This document shows positions 50,200 to 57,458 of a stretch of DNA of 64,000 nucleotides, piece after piece; the stretch's first letter is position 1; the number at the start of each line of letters is the position of its first letter. The translations under genes and the position numbers were made by a program. Origin of the DNA: Streptomyces ferrugineus (GTDB lineage Bacteria > Actinomycetota > Actinomycetes > Streptomycetales > Streptomycetaceae); assembly GCF_015160855.1 (NCBI RefSeq), contig NZ_CP063373.1, positions 3,968,001-4,032,000 on the forward strand, in the 5' to 3' direction. The notes beneath the pieces are model-generated. The model did not search any database. It saw only the letters and a program-made list of their open reading frames with translations, and was not told the DNA's origin.

Positions 50200-50972
50200 C
50201 ACGCCGGATCGCCTTGTACTGCGGCCACGATCTCATCGAGATGCCGCGGCTGGCTGGTGCTGGGAATGGGCACCACGTGCGGGCCCTGGCCCAGAAGCCA
50301 GTGCAGAGGAGCAGCGGGCCCGTACGCCCGAGCCAAGTTTCCGGCGGCGAGCGGCCTGTAGGCCACGTAAGGGATGCTGAGATCCTGACACACCTCCACG
50401 ACGGGATCGTCGCGGTCGATCTTGTTGAGGACGTTCTGCACCGCGGCGACCGGCTGATCCTTGAGCACCCTGCCGAGGTCCTCGGGTGTGACCTTCGACA
50501 GGCCGATGTGCCCGATCTTCCCCTCGTCCTGCATGGCCTGCATGACGGCGATCTGGTCGTCGAGGGCCACCTCGGGGTCGATGCGGTGCAGGTAGCACAG
50601 CTCCAGCCGGTCGACCTTCAGGCGGCACAGGCTGGCCTCGACGCACGCTCGCAGGTAGAAGGGGTTGCCGAGGGGCACCCACTGGCCTGGAGCGGGGCGG
50701 ACCAGTCCGACCTTCGTGGCGATCAGTACGTGTTCCGGGTACGGGTAGAGCGCGTCCCGGATCAGGTGCTCGACGGTGTGGGGGCCGTACGCGTCGGCGG
50801 TGTCGATGTGGCTGATGCCGTGGGTGTGCACGGCGTGGCGGAGGACGCTGAGCGCAGTGTCGCGGTCCGTGGGGTCGCCCCAGGTTCCGGGGCCGGTCAG
50901 GCGCATGGTGCCAAACCCGAGCCGGGACACCGTCTTCCCAGCGATGGTGATGGTGCCTGCGGGCGGAGTCAT
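50199..50972 (-). CDS. Aldo/keto reductase
   Basis: 257 aa, ATG 50972 overlapping the upstream stop (ATGA). The AKR catalytic tetrad is present: Asp57 and Tyr62 in IDTADAYG, Lys87 in ATKVG, His129 in CYLHR. A C-terminal IPSTSQPRHLDE segment matches the NADP-binding region. At 257 aa it is slightly short for the family (about 280-330), mainly in loops. It would reduce an aldehyde or ketone with NADPH. Being coupled to kinase, exonuclease and radical SAM genes, it may act on an aldehyde-bearing nucleotide or sugar intermediate (inference). Confidence 0.85.
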   Translation of the reverse strand: MTPPAGTITIAGKTVSRLGFGTMRLTGPGTWGDPTDRDTALSVLRHAVHTHGISHIDTADAYGPHTVEHLIRDALYPYPEHVLIATKVGLVRPAPGQWVPLGNPFYLRACVEASLCRLKVDRLELCYLHRIDPEVALDDQIAVMQAMQDEGKIGHIGLSKVTPEDLGRVLKDQPVAAVQNVLNKIDRDDPVVEVCQDLSIPYVAYRPLAAGNLARAYGPAAPLHWLLGQGPHVVPIPSTSQPRHLDEIVAAVQGDPA

Positions 50973-51565
50973 ACCAGCGCCTCCTTCAGACAGCGCTCAA
51001 CGGCGACGTTGACGGCGTGGGCGTGGCTGTCGGGGTCACTGGTCACTCGCTGGTGGGGGATGCCGTCGTCGGCCAGGAGGCGGTGCGCGTGCTGGTCGAC
51101 GAGCTTGCGGTAGCGGGGGTCGTAGTCGTGGCTCGTGTCGACGGGCACTTCCTCGTCGAGCATGGTCGCGAACAGCAGGTCATACTTCGGCAGTTGCGTG
51201 GCGGCGAGCGCCAACAGGCGTTCGCGCTCAAGGCGGGGCGCAGTCCCCCCGCGGAACTCCAGCGCGGCGTGCCAGTAGGCGAGGGCATCGTACGAGGCCC
51301 GGTCGACGAGGACGACTTCCGCGCCCAGGGCGAGCGCGGCGATCTCGTCGGCGACTCCCTGCGTGATGATCCACTCGGTGGACTGCGCGGTGTGGTGCTG
51401 CATCTTCGGCAGGCCGGCTTCCGCAGCGCGCTTGCCGAGTCGACCGGTGCGGGCCACGGTCATGCCGTGGCCGCGCAGCTCCATCTCGATGCGCTTCAGG
51501 AGCGTCGTCTTGCCGGTGGAATGCGTGCCGAGCACGCCGATCCGGATGGGCTGGTAGGAGGTCAC
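50969..51565 (-). CDS. NadR/AAA_28-type P-loop kinase-like protein
   Basis: 198 aa, GTG 51565 overlapping the exonuclease stop (GTGA); GTG 51568 is also possible. Walker A GTHSTGKT at the N terminus, a base-recognition-type ESxGR-like segment (RTGRLGKRAAE), the lid or Walker B strand VVLVDRASYDALAYW, and YDLLFATML with a following DxSHDYDPRYRK. This order is that of AAA_28/NadR-like nucleoside or nucleotide kinases. Substrate cannot be read from sequence; a pyrimidine nucleoside monophosphate is a reasonable guess from the neighbouring synthase and NDP kinase. Confidence 0.65.
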   Translation of the reverse strand: MTSYQPIRIGVLGTHSTGKTTLLKRIEMELRGHGMTVARTGRLGKRAAEAGLPKMQHHTAQSTEWIITQGVADEIAALALGAEVVLVDRASYDALAYWHAALEFRGGTAPRLERERLLALAATQLPKYDLLFATMLDEEVPVDTSHDYDPRYRKLVDQHAHRLLADDGIPHQRVTSDPDSHAHAVNVAVERCLKEALV

Positions 51566-52164
51566 CACAGAGTCGGGTCCTTTTCTGGTTCAGGGGCACC
51601 GGGCAGGCCGGGCGGCACAGCCGCGGCGATCAACTGGTCCCAGGTCTCGTATCGGGAGGCCATGGCGATGAGGAGCTGGGCCGTGGCGAAGGCGTCGAAC
51701 GTGGCCCTGTGCCGCTGGGCGGGGGCCTCGCTCAGGTCGGGCTGCAGGTGCTTGATGAGGGCGTCCAGGCCATAGCCGCCCAGGCCCGGGAAGGTCTTCT
51801 TGGCGAGCCGGAGCGTGTCGAGGACGCCGGCGGGCTCCCAGCCCGGCAGGTGCGCACGCAGCACGCCGTAGTCAACGTGTGCGTTGTGCGCACAGATCCA
51901 GGCCGTTCCCATGAAGGCGTGCACCTGGTCCGCGATCTCCGACCATGCCGGCTTGTCGGCCAAGTCCTTGTTCGACAAGCCGTGCACGCGGGTGGCGAAG
52001 GCGGTGACCGGCCGGTTGGGGCGGGTGAGCCACGCCTTCGCGGTAGTCTTGTCGAGGCTGCCGTCCCGGACGGGCAGGGCTGCGACCTCGACGAGATCGG
52101 GCGGCGTAGTGCCGTTGCCTTCGACGTCGACGACGAGCAGCGCGGGCCAGGTGCCGAAGTTCAT
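51562..52164 (-). CDS. DEDDh 3'-5' exonuclease (DnaQ/RNase T-like)
   Basis: 200 aa, ATG 52164 overlapping the radical SAM stop (ATGA). Exo I LLVVDVEGNG (Asp and Glu), Exo II AHNAHVDYGVL (Asp), Exo III HRATFDA (His and Asp) give the full DEDDh set. Trims single-stranded DNA or RNA, or small oligonucleotides, from the 3' end. No polymerase domain is attached. In this cluster it could supply nucleoside monophosphates or edit modified ends. Confidence 0.8.
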   Translation of the reverse strand: MNFGTWPALLVVDVEGNGTTPPDLVEVAALPVRDGSLDKTTAKAWLTRPNRPVTAFATRVHGLSNKDLADKPAWSEIADQVHAFMGTAWICAHNAHVDYGVLRAHLPGWEPAGVLDTLRLAKKTFPGLGGYGLDALIKHLQPDLSEAPAQRHRATFDAFATAQLLIAMASRYETWDQLIAAAVPPGLPGAPEPEKDPTLW

Positions 52165-53351
52165 GGTGTGTCGGTTCCGTTCTCCGCCTCCCAGCCGATG
52201 GGGGCCCGGCCGTGCTGGCGGTAGAGATGGGGATGCTCGCGGGCGTGGCACTGGAAGCCGAACCCGTGCTGCAGGAAGTAACGGGGCGGCTCGTCCAGTC
52301 CCTCGACGACGATTGCACGGTCATTGACCTCAACGGCGCCAACTGCCCCGAGGGCGCGCGCCGCGCGCTCGACGTCCGCCAACTCCGGCTTGTTCCATGC
52401 CTTCTGGCACAGAGCGATCTGCTCGGGCGGACAGATGTTGCACAGCTCGCGCACCCCGAAGTGGCCGTTGTAGTCGGCCTCTCCATGGGCGTAGGCGACT
52501 CCGCAGCTCGTCTTGCGGAACAGTGCCCCCCAGGGCAGGCCACCGGGCAGCCGGCTCGCGTCGAAGGTGTCCAAGATGCGCTGCTCCGCCAGCTCCGGCA
52601 TGATCTTGCGCCGGGCCGTGTCCTCGTACGGCATCGGCAGGCCGTGCGCCTCGTAATAGGCGGCGATCTCTTTCCGGAAGAACAGGCCCGTGAACACCGT
52701 GGCGTGTGCATGCAGCGACAGCTCGCGGGCCCGCTCGATGTGCTCGTCGGAGTCGTTGAGGCCCGGCACGATCGGCCGCCAGTAGTTCACGACCCGATAG
52801 CGTTCGGCGTGCTCGTGCAGCATGCGCAGGCTGTCCGCCGCGTACGTGGAGTTGACGGGCTCGATCGCGGGGTCGTCGATGCCGGAGTGGGTGACGAGCA
52901 CGGTGAGCCGCAGGTTCTTGAAGGTGTTGAGGACGGCGCAGTCTTCGGCATCCACCCGCCACCGGGTGATGATCAGCACGTGGTTGGTCAGGCCCTGGTC
53001 GTCGAGGAGCTGCAGCACGCGGAAGACGTGTGGCTTGACGACCGGCAGCATTGGGTCGGTGGCCCGGTTCAGGAGCTGGATCGGTGTCTTGTGCGGGCGG
53101 AAGTATTGGTGGTCGACGAGCTGCTTCACGGCGTCCTCGTCGCTCATCAGGCGCCGCGGGGTCTTCATGCCGAAGTTGTCGAACAGGTGGCGGACGCAGT
53201 AGCCGCACTCCAGCGGGCAGCCGACGATGTGGTTCACCGACAGGCCCGACTTGCGGTACTCGATCACGTCGGCGAGCTCGGGTTTGAGTTCAGCTATCTG
53301 CGCGGGGGTCAGCAGGGGCAGTAAGCGGCGGGCCGCGACAGGAGCAGTCAC
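52161..53351 (-). CDS. Radical SAM enzyme with extra C-terminal cysteines
   Basis: 396 aa from GTG 53351 with GGAGGCTC upstream; longer in-frame extensions have no support. The CxxxCxxC motif is Cys45-PLE-Cys49-GY-Cys52. A TIM-barrel follows (LLNRATDPMLPVVKPH, HVLIITRWRVDAEDC, RLTVLVTHSGI, YRVVNYWRPIVPG). Near residues 295-335 four further cysteines (SCGVAY..., ELCNICPPEQIALC) could hold an auxiliary Fe-S cluster or zinc. The style resembles spore-photoproduct-lyase-type and related DNA/nucleotide radical SAM enzymes, but no exact family was recognised. Generates a 5'-deoxyadenosyl radical; substrate unknown, a nucleotide being likely from context. Confidence 0.8.
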   Translation of the reverse strand: MTAPVAARRLLPLLTPAQIAELKPELADVIEYRKSGLSVNHIVGCPLECGYCVRHLFDNFGMKTPRRLMSDEDAVKQLVDHQYFRPHKTPIQLLNRATDPMLPVVKPHVFRVLQLLDDQGLTNHVLIITRWRVDAEDCAVLNTFKNLRLTVLVTHSGIDDPAIEPVNSTYAADSLRMLHEHAERYRVVNYWRPIVPGLNDSDEHIERARELSLHAHATVFTGLFFRKEIAAYYEAHGLPMPYEDTARRKIMPELAEQRILDTFDASRLPGGLPWGALFRKTSCGVAYAHGEADYNGHFGVRELCNICPPEQIALCQKAWNKPELADVERAARALGAVGAVEVNDRAIVVEGLDEPPRYFLQHGFGFQCHAREHPHLYRQHGRAPIGWEAENGTDTP

Positions 53352-53376
53352 TAGAGCCTCCGGAGGCTGGGGGCGG

Positions 53377-54420
53377 TCAGCGGTTGGTGTGCGTGGGCTG
53401 GGGCGGAACACCGTTCGAGGTGAGGAGCAGGCGGCGGCCGGCGCCGAACCAGGTGCCGAGGTCCCGGCGGGCCGCATCCGCGTCGTCCGAGGTGTGAACC
53501 AGGTTGTGGACCAGGCGTTTCTCGGTGAGGGCGCGTTCGAGGCTGTCGTTGCCGAGGTCGCCGCGGATCGTGCCGGGCGCGGCGTGGGGCGGGTCGAAGT
53601 GGCCGATGAGCTGGCGCAGCCGGTTGTGGATGCCTGGTTCCCCGTAGGCGAGAGCGACTGTCACGGCCTTGCCCGCGTAGGCGTCGTCCAGGCAGGCGGG
53701 GATGTCTCGGTCGGGGAACCAGCCGCGGTCAACGAGGAGATCCCAGTAGTGCACGTTGGCCTGCCATGCCTGCACGATGACGTCCTGGCGGTTGGCGATG
53801 GTGCAGCCGGCGGACTCGATCCGCTTGAGTACGGCGTCCACCAGGCCGCGCTCGACCGCGTCCGGCTTGCACAGGACGACGGAACAGCGGTCGAAGTCGG
53901 AGACCTGCAGGGGGCGGCCGGACCCGTACCAGGTGCCGAACTCGTGGCGGGCGCCGGCCGGATCGTCACTGGTGTGGACGAGGTTCCGCACGAGTCGCTT
54001 CTCGGCGCGTGCAGCGGCGAGGCTGTCGTCCCCGAGGTCGCCGCGGATCGTGCCTGCCACCGCCCGGGTCGGGTCGGTGTGGCCGATGAGCTGGCGCAGC
54101 CGTGCATGGAGGCCGGGTTCACCGTGCGCGAGGGCCACGGTGATCTGCCGACCGGTGTACGCGGCGTCGAGGTAGGCGGGCAGATCCAGTTCCCTGGGGG
54201 CGGTGTCGGCGAGGAGATTTCGGTAGACGACGTGCGGCTGCCACGGCTCGGCGATCAGGTCCAGGCGATTCGAGACGGTGAAGCCCGTGTCGGAGATCAT
54301 CCCGAGTACGCGGTTGACGAGGCCGCGCGCCACGGCGTCCGGCTTGCACAGGATGACCGCCCAGCGCTCGAAGTCGACGCCTTCCACCACGGCGCCGCTC
54401 ATCGGCCTTCCGCCGCTCAC
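53377..54420 (-). CDS. Tandem-domain nucleoside diphosphate kinase
   Basis: 347 aa, GTG 54420 overlapping the upstream stop (AAGTGA); ATG 54402 is an alternative. Two NDPK domains (about 18-165 and 178-325). Both keep the active-site residues: Lys26/Lys185 (LCKPDAV), Arg126/Arg286 (GTIRGDLG) and the phospho-accepting His149/His309 (NLVHTSD, normally N-x-x-H-G-S-D). Normal bacterial NDPKs are about 140 aa with one domain. The Gly to Thr change next to the His is shared by both copies. Converts NDPs to NTPs; here probably a non-standard nucleotide, since the chromosome should carry its own ndk. Confidence 0.85.
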   Translation of the reverse strand: MSGGRPMSGAVVEGVDFERWAVILCKPDAVARGLVNRVLGMISDTGFTVSNRLDLIAEPWQPHVVYRNLLADTAPRELDLPAYLDAAYTGRQITVALAHGEPGLHARLRQLIGHTDPTRAVAGTIRGDLGDDSLAAARAEKRLVRNLVHTSDDPAGARHEFGTWYGSGRPLQVSDFDRCSVVLCKPDAVERGLVDAVLKRIESAGCTIANRQDVIVQAWQANVHYWDLLVDRGWFPDRDIPACLDDAYAGKAVTVALAYGEPGIHNRLRQLIGHFDPPHAAPGTIRGDLGNDSLERALTEKRLVHNLVHTSDDADAARRDLGTWFGAGRRLLLTSNGVPPQPTHTNR

Positions 54421-55442
54421 TTAGCACCCCCGGCCGCAGCCGCCGCGCAGGCCGGCCACTTGCGTTCCATGAGCCAGCGCAGGCCGGGGTCGAGCGCGGC
54501 CAGGACGCCCGGGTCGAAGGCCATGGTCTGGTCGTGCTGGACCTGCCGGTACAGCTCGAACAGCATCAACACCTGCTGCCAGTACGGATCCAGGCCCAGG
54601 CCGCGGATGTGTTCGGCGCTGTAGCGGAGTTGGTTCGTGCGCAGCGCCTCTTCGTGCATAAGGACGTGCGCGATGGTCGCTCCCTCGGTGCCCGCTGGCA
54701 TTGCCGGGAAAGCGAATGAGGGCACGGTGGGACGTGAGTCGGCCTCGGCCAGGACGCGCTTGACGCGCTCGGCGTTGCGGTCGTTGACGTGGGCGGACCC
54801 GATGAAGTGCGTGTACGTGCCGAGCTCCAGGCCGAGCTGGATGGCCGCGTACTCCTGGATCATCGTGAAGGAGAAGACGTCAGACAGCAGGCCGCAGTCG
54901 AGATCGTTCGCGCGCATGTTGCAGACCACGTGCAGATGCCCGTCGCGCGGGAGCAGATGCAGGCCGGCCAAGCATGCGACGTCGGGGTTGTTGTGGTCGG
55001 CGAGTTCCTTCGCCTTGAACACCGGCAGGTAGCCGCGCTTGCTGTCGGGCTCGGTCAGCAGTAGCTCCATCACTTGGTCGAACTGCGACTGCTTGGTGCT
55101 GCCGTTCGTGCTGAACAGCGCGTGGCCGTACGCGGAACCGCCGAGGCGGATGCCGTCGACGCTGCTGGCGCGCATGGACGGGGCGTAGTAGCCGATCATG
55201 TCCAGGTCGCGGCGTCCAGCGAGGTACCAGAGCGCTTCGGCGAACTGGAACACCGGGTTCGCCTTGCGCTCGGCGATGTACGGCAGGCGCTGGCGGGGGT
55301 TGGTGAGGCGGAACCCTACGCCGATGACCTCGCGGGCGTCGTTGCCGCGGGCCGAGATGTGGTGTTCGGCATCCTCGGTGGCCAGCCGGAGCAGGGCCAG
55401 GTAGGCGCCTTCCACACTGGTGAACTCGGGGGTGGTGAGCAT
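54417..55442 (-). CDS. Thymidylate synthase superfamily enzyme, possible (d)CMP hydroxymethylase
   Basis: 341 aa, ATG 55442 with GGAGCCCC upstream. ThyA landmarks align: GSAYGHALF (YGxQWR region), EPDSKR (phosphate Arg pair), catalytic Cys157 in DVACLAGLHLL, Arg177 and Asp180 in MRANDLDCG, then LLSDVFSF, HFIGSAHVND. Where ThyA has PFN with the Asn that reads uracil (E. coli Asn177), this protein has Asp188. Asn to Asp at this site is the hallmark of T4 dCMP hydroxymethylase and CMP hydroxymethylases such as MilA. Hydroxymethylation of a cytidine nucleotide with methylene-tetrahydrofolate is therefore inferred. Directly coupled to the tandem NDPK. Confidence 0.75.
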   Translation of the reverse strand: MLTTPEFTSVEGAYLALLRLATEDAEHHISARGNDAREVIGVGFRLTNPRQRLPYIAERKANPVFQFAEALWYLAGRRDLDMIGYYAPSMRASSVDGIRLGGSAYGHALFSTNGSTKQSQFDQVMELLLTEPDSKRGYLPVFKAKELADHNNPDVACLAGLHLLPRDGHLHVVCNMRANDLDCGLLSDVFSFTMIQEYAAIQLGLELGTYTHFIGSAHVNDRNAERVKRVLAEADSRPTVPSFAFPAMPAGTEGATIAHVLMHEEALRTNQLRYSAEHIRGLGLDPYWQQVLMLFELYRQVQHDQTMAFDPGVLAALDPGLRWLMERKWPACAAAAAGGAK

Positions 55443-55519
55443 GGGGCTCCAATCGAGGGGGGTGGTGTACCTGCGCCATGACCTGGGATCGGATGTCGTC
55501 CGGGCCGCCGGGCAGGGGG

Positions 55520-55561
55520 CCTGCCCCCGGCTGTGGTTGCGCACAGGGCGCCGGGGGCAGG
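55520..55561 (-). terminator. Strong terminator between oxygenase and synthase genes
   Basis: Perfect 11-bp stem CCTGCCCCCGG / CCGGGGGCAGG with an inner CTGTG/CACAG stem, 3 nt past the oxygenase stop codon. It implies that the synthase gene is expressed partly from its own promoter in 55,443-55,520, where no clear -35/-10 pair was seen. Confidence 0.75.
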
Positions 55562-55564
55562 TGT

Positions 55565-56215
55565 TCATGCGGTGCTGGGTCTGATCGCCTCGGGGTGCGG
55601 ATCAATGGGCCGGTTCGTAACGGCGAAGACCAGGTGCAATGAGTGCCCCGGAGTATCAGGGGTGCTGACGTCGTGCTTCATGCCGTGCGGCAGAACCATC
55701 ACGTCCCCTGCCCGCATCACGATCTCTTGCGGAGCGGCCTGGGCGATCGGCCAGACCAGCCACCGCTTCACGCCCGAGAACTGCACGATCAGGCCCGTCC
55801 AGGCGTCATCGTGCGGGCCCAGGTTGCGATCACCCGCGAGCGATTCGTAGGCCGTGCAGACCACTTCGCGCCGCAGCAAGCCGGCCAGATAGAGCGTTGC
55901 CAGGCTGACCCAGCTATCGCTCCGCACATGCAGGCTCTCGTACACCCGGGTCCTCGGCCGGTCTAGGTGGCACCCGGCGACATCGTCCGCGTGGTCAGGG
56001 CGGACGAAGCCGTCGCCGTCGGCCAACGCCACCGTCTGGCCCGGCTGTCGCGCGTCCGCCAGCGGCAACCGCCGATCAGCGAGCCACTCCGCAGTGAACA
56101 CGCTCCTCTCGCATATGAGACGGTCGGGCGCGAGCAAGATCCCCTGCACAGCCGTCGCCCACAGCGGAGCGAGAAAGGTAGTGGCCGTCGCGAAGGGCGA
56201 GTTCAACGTCAACAT
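55565..56215 (-). CDS. JmjC/cupin-type 2-oxoglutarate Fe(II) oxygenase-like protein
   Basis: 216 aa, ATG 56215 overlapping the preceding gene by 7 nt. Core NLGPHDDAWTG gives the metal-binding H-x-D (His135, Asp137), GVKRWLVWP the following strand, and AGDVMVLPHGMKHDV the distal His (His181). This follows the pattern of cupin_4/ROX-type oxygenases (LGPHxDxxD...GxKxW...GDxLYLPxGxxH). Smaller than typical ROX proteins. It would hydroxylate or oxidise a substrate; a hydroxymethyl-pyrimidine or a protein are both possible. Confidence 0.6.
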   Translation of the reverse strand: MLTLNSPFATATTFLAPLWATAVQGILLAPDRLICERSVFTAEWLADRRLPLADARQPGQTVALADGDGFVRPDHADDVAGCHLDRPRTRVYESLHVRSDSWVSLATLYLAGLLRREVVCTAYESLAGDRNLGPHDDAWTGLIVQFSGVKRWLVWPIAQAAPQEIVMRAGDVMVLPHGMKHDVSTPDTPGHSLHLVFAVTNRPIDPHPEAIRPSTA

Positions 56216-56571
56216 GACTCGTCCTTCTGGTTGGCCATGACGTACCAGTGCGTGCCGTCCTTCTTCATGCAGTTGCTTGCGCGCGCCAGCAACGCGTACG
56301 TGTTGAGGGCGTGGTCGCCGGGGTCGAGGACCTGCGTCGCGTGAAGCACGTCCGTCCTGTCCAGCTCGGACAGCTTGTGCGGCCGCAACTCCACCACACG
56401 CCGTTCCGTGTCGACCGACTGAACGAGAACCTCGTCCGGGGCGAGGTCCAGGTCGTGAGGCGTGTGCATGAGCCGGAAGGCACTTCCAGCGGGGTGCTGA
56501 TCCAGCAACCGGCTGATCTCACGGAACAAGTCGGTCTGGTGCTCGACCAACGTGGGACCCGTAACAGTCAT
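56209..56571 (-). CDS. Small protein of unknown function (120 aa)
   Basis: ATG 56571; overlaps the oxygenase start by 7 nt, so the pair is co-translated. Alpha/beta composition (TDLFREISRLLDQHP, SAFRLMHTPHDLDL, NTYALLARASNCMKK). No motif recognised. May be a partner of the oxygenase. Confidence 0.55.
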   Translation of the reverse strand: MTVTGPTLVEHQTDLFREISRLLDQHPAGSAFRLMHTPHDLDLAPDEVLVQSVDTERRVVELRPHKLSELDRTDVLHATQVLDPGDHALNTYALLARASNCMKKDGTHWYVMANQKDESC

Positions 56572-56760
56572 CTGCTACTTCTCCATGGTGTTATGAAATG
56601 AGATGGGATGTTCGAGGCGTGGCGCCCGCCCGCCAGGGGGGGAGTCGGACGAGCGCCACGCCAATGCGGGCGTCCAGCTCTCGGGAGTGGCATTGCGAAA
56701 TCACTGGACGATCGTTGCGGCCCGGCGTGAGGGAACAGTGCCTTGTGCTGTGAGGGAGCA

Positions 56761-56851
56761 GTCGGATTGGCTCCCCCGCGCCGGGGGTGGGTGCCTGCCC
56801 GATGACCGCAGGCCGGATGGGCACCGGGTCACCGGGCAGGGGTCTAGGCGG
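56761..56851. repeat. Imperfect direct repeat, copy 1
   Basis: About 85-90 bp ending at the TAG stop of the Nudix gene; shares GTCGGA, GGTGCCTGCC and GGTCTAGGCGGC blocks with copy 2. Contains CCTGCCCG...CGGGCAGG, an 8-bp stem that may terminate transcription. The rest of the 272-bp gap (56,572-56,843) shows nothing convincing. Confidence 0.5.
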
Positions 56852-57326
56852 CCAAGTCGTCGCTGTACAGCGGTACGCCCAGGAGGCAATGTTCGATGCG
56901 GCGCAGGGCGTGGTCGACGGCGAGGTCGCCCACGTTGGCGCGCTCGACCCAGCGTGCTTCGCCCAGACCGCCGGCCTTGGTGACGGCCGGCTCGACGTCG
57001 TCAGGGATGTCAACCCGGTAGACGTAGTTGGTGCCTTCGCGGTGCTGTCCCGGCTGCTCTGGGACGTGGTCGACGATGACCATGCGACCGGCCGTCGCCC
57101 GAAGGGTCAGCCTCTCGGCGAGCAGGCGGCTGAGGGCGCGCCGGGGAAGTTCGTTTGCGGCTGCTGAACCTCCCGGCAGGCCCCACTCGGAGACGGCGGC
57201 CCTGTACGGACGGCTGACCATGAGAACCTGTGTGCCCCTGGTGATGAGGGCGAGGGCCCCCACGCGGCGGGGTGGGGGGTCCTGGAACCAGTCTCGTGCC
57301 TCTTCGTCCCGTGTCTCTTCGGGCAT
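56844..57326 (-). CDS. Nudix-fold protein with altered Nudix box
   Basis: 160 aa, ATG 57326 with AGGGAG upstream. RRVGALALITRGTQVLMVSRPYR and WGLPGGSAAANELPRRA match the fold and the Gly and first Glu of the box, but the REUxEExG core reads RLLAERLTL, lacking the main catalytic Glu pair. Residual or changed activity, or a ligand-binding role, is likely. Second such protein in the cluster, which suggests both are sensors or stabilisers rather than hydrolases. Confidence 0.6.
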   Translation of the reverse strand: MPEETRDEEARDWFQDPPPRRVGALALITRGTQVLMVSRPYRAAVSEWGLPGGSAAANELPRRALSRLLAERLTLRATAGRMVIVDHVPEQPGQHREGTNYVYRVDIPDDVEPAVTKAGGLGEARWVERANVGDLAVDHALRRIEHCLLGVPLYSDDLAA

Positions 57327-57371
57327 GACGCTCCCTGGTCTCGATGATGACGGTGGTAGGCCCACTACGGC

Positions 57372-57458
57372 AGTCCGACAACTGCCGCACCGGGGTTGGT
57401 GCCTGCCTGGTGGCCTCATGCCGAACGTCATGGGTTACCGGACAGAGGTCTAGGCGGC
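57372..57458. repeat. Imperfect direct repeat, copy 2
   Basis: About 85 bp ending at the TAG stop of the 228-aa gene, related to 56761-56851. Two successive genes therefore share the same 3' flank, as expected from a duplicated segment or a shared 3' regulatory hairpin. Confidence 0.5.

Noticed and set aside
52161..53351. Prokaryotic viperin
   Set aside because: The Cys motif spacing fits radical SAM in general, but length and the C-terminal Cys set differ from viperins.
54417..55442. Ordinary thymidylate synthase (thyA)
   Set aside because: The PFN motif is changed with Asp in place of the uracil-reading Asn, and the His after the catalytic Cys is Leu; a spare housekeeping ThyA is unlikely.
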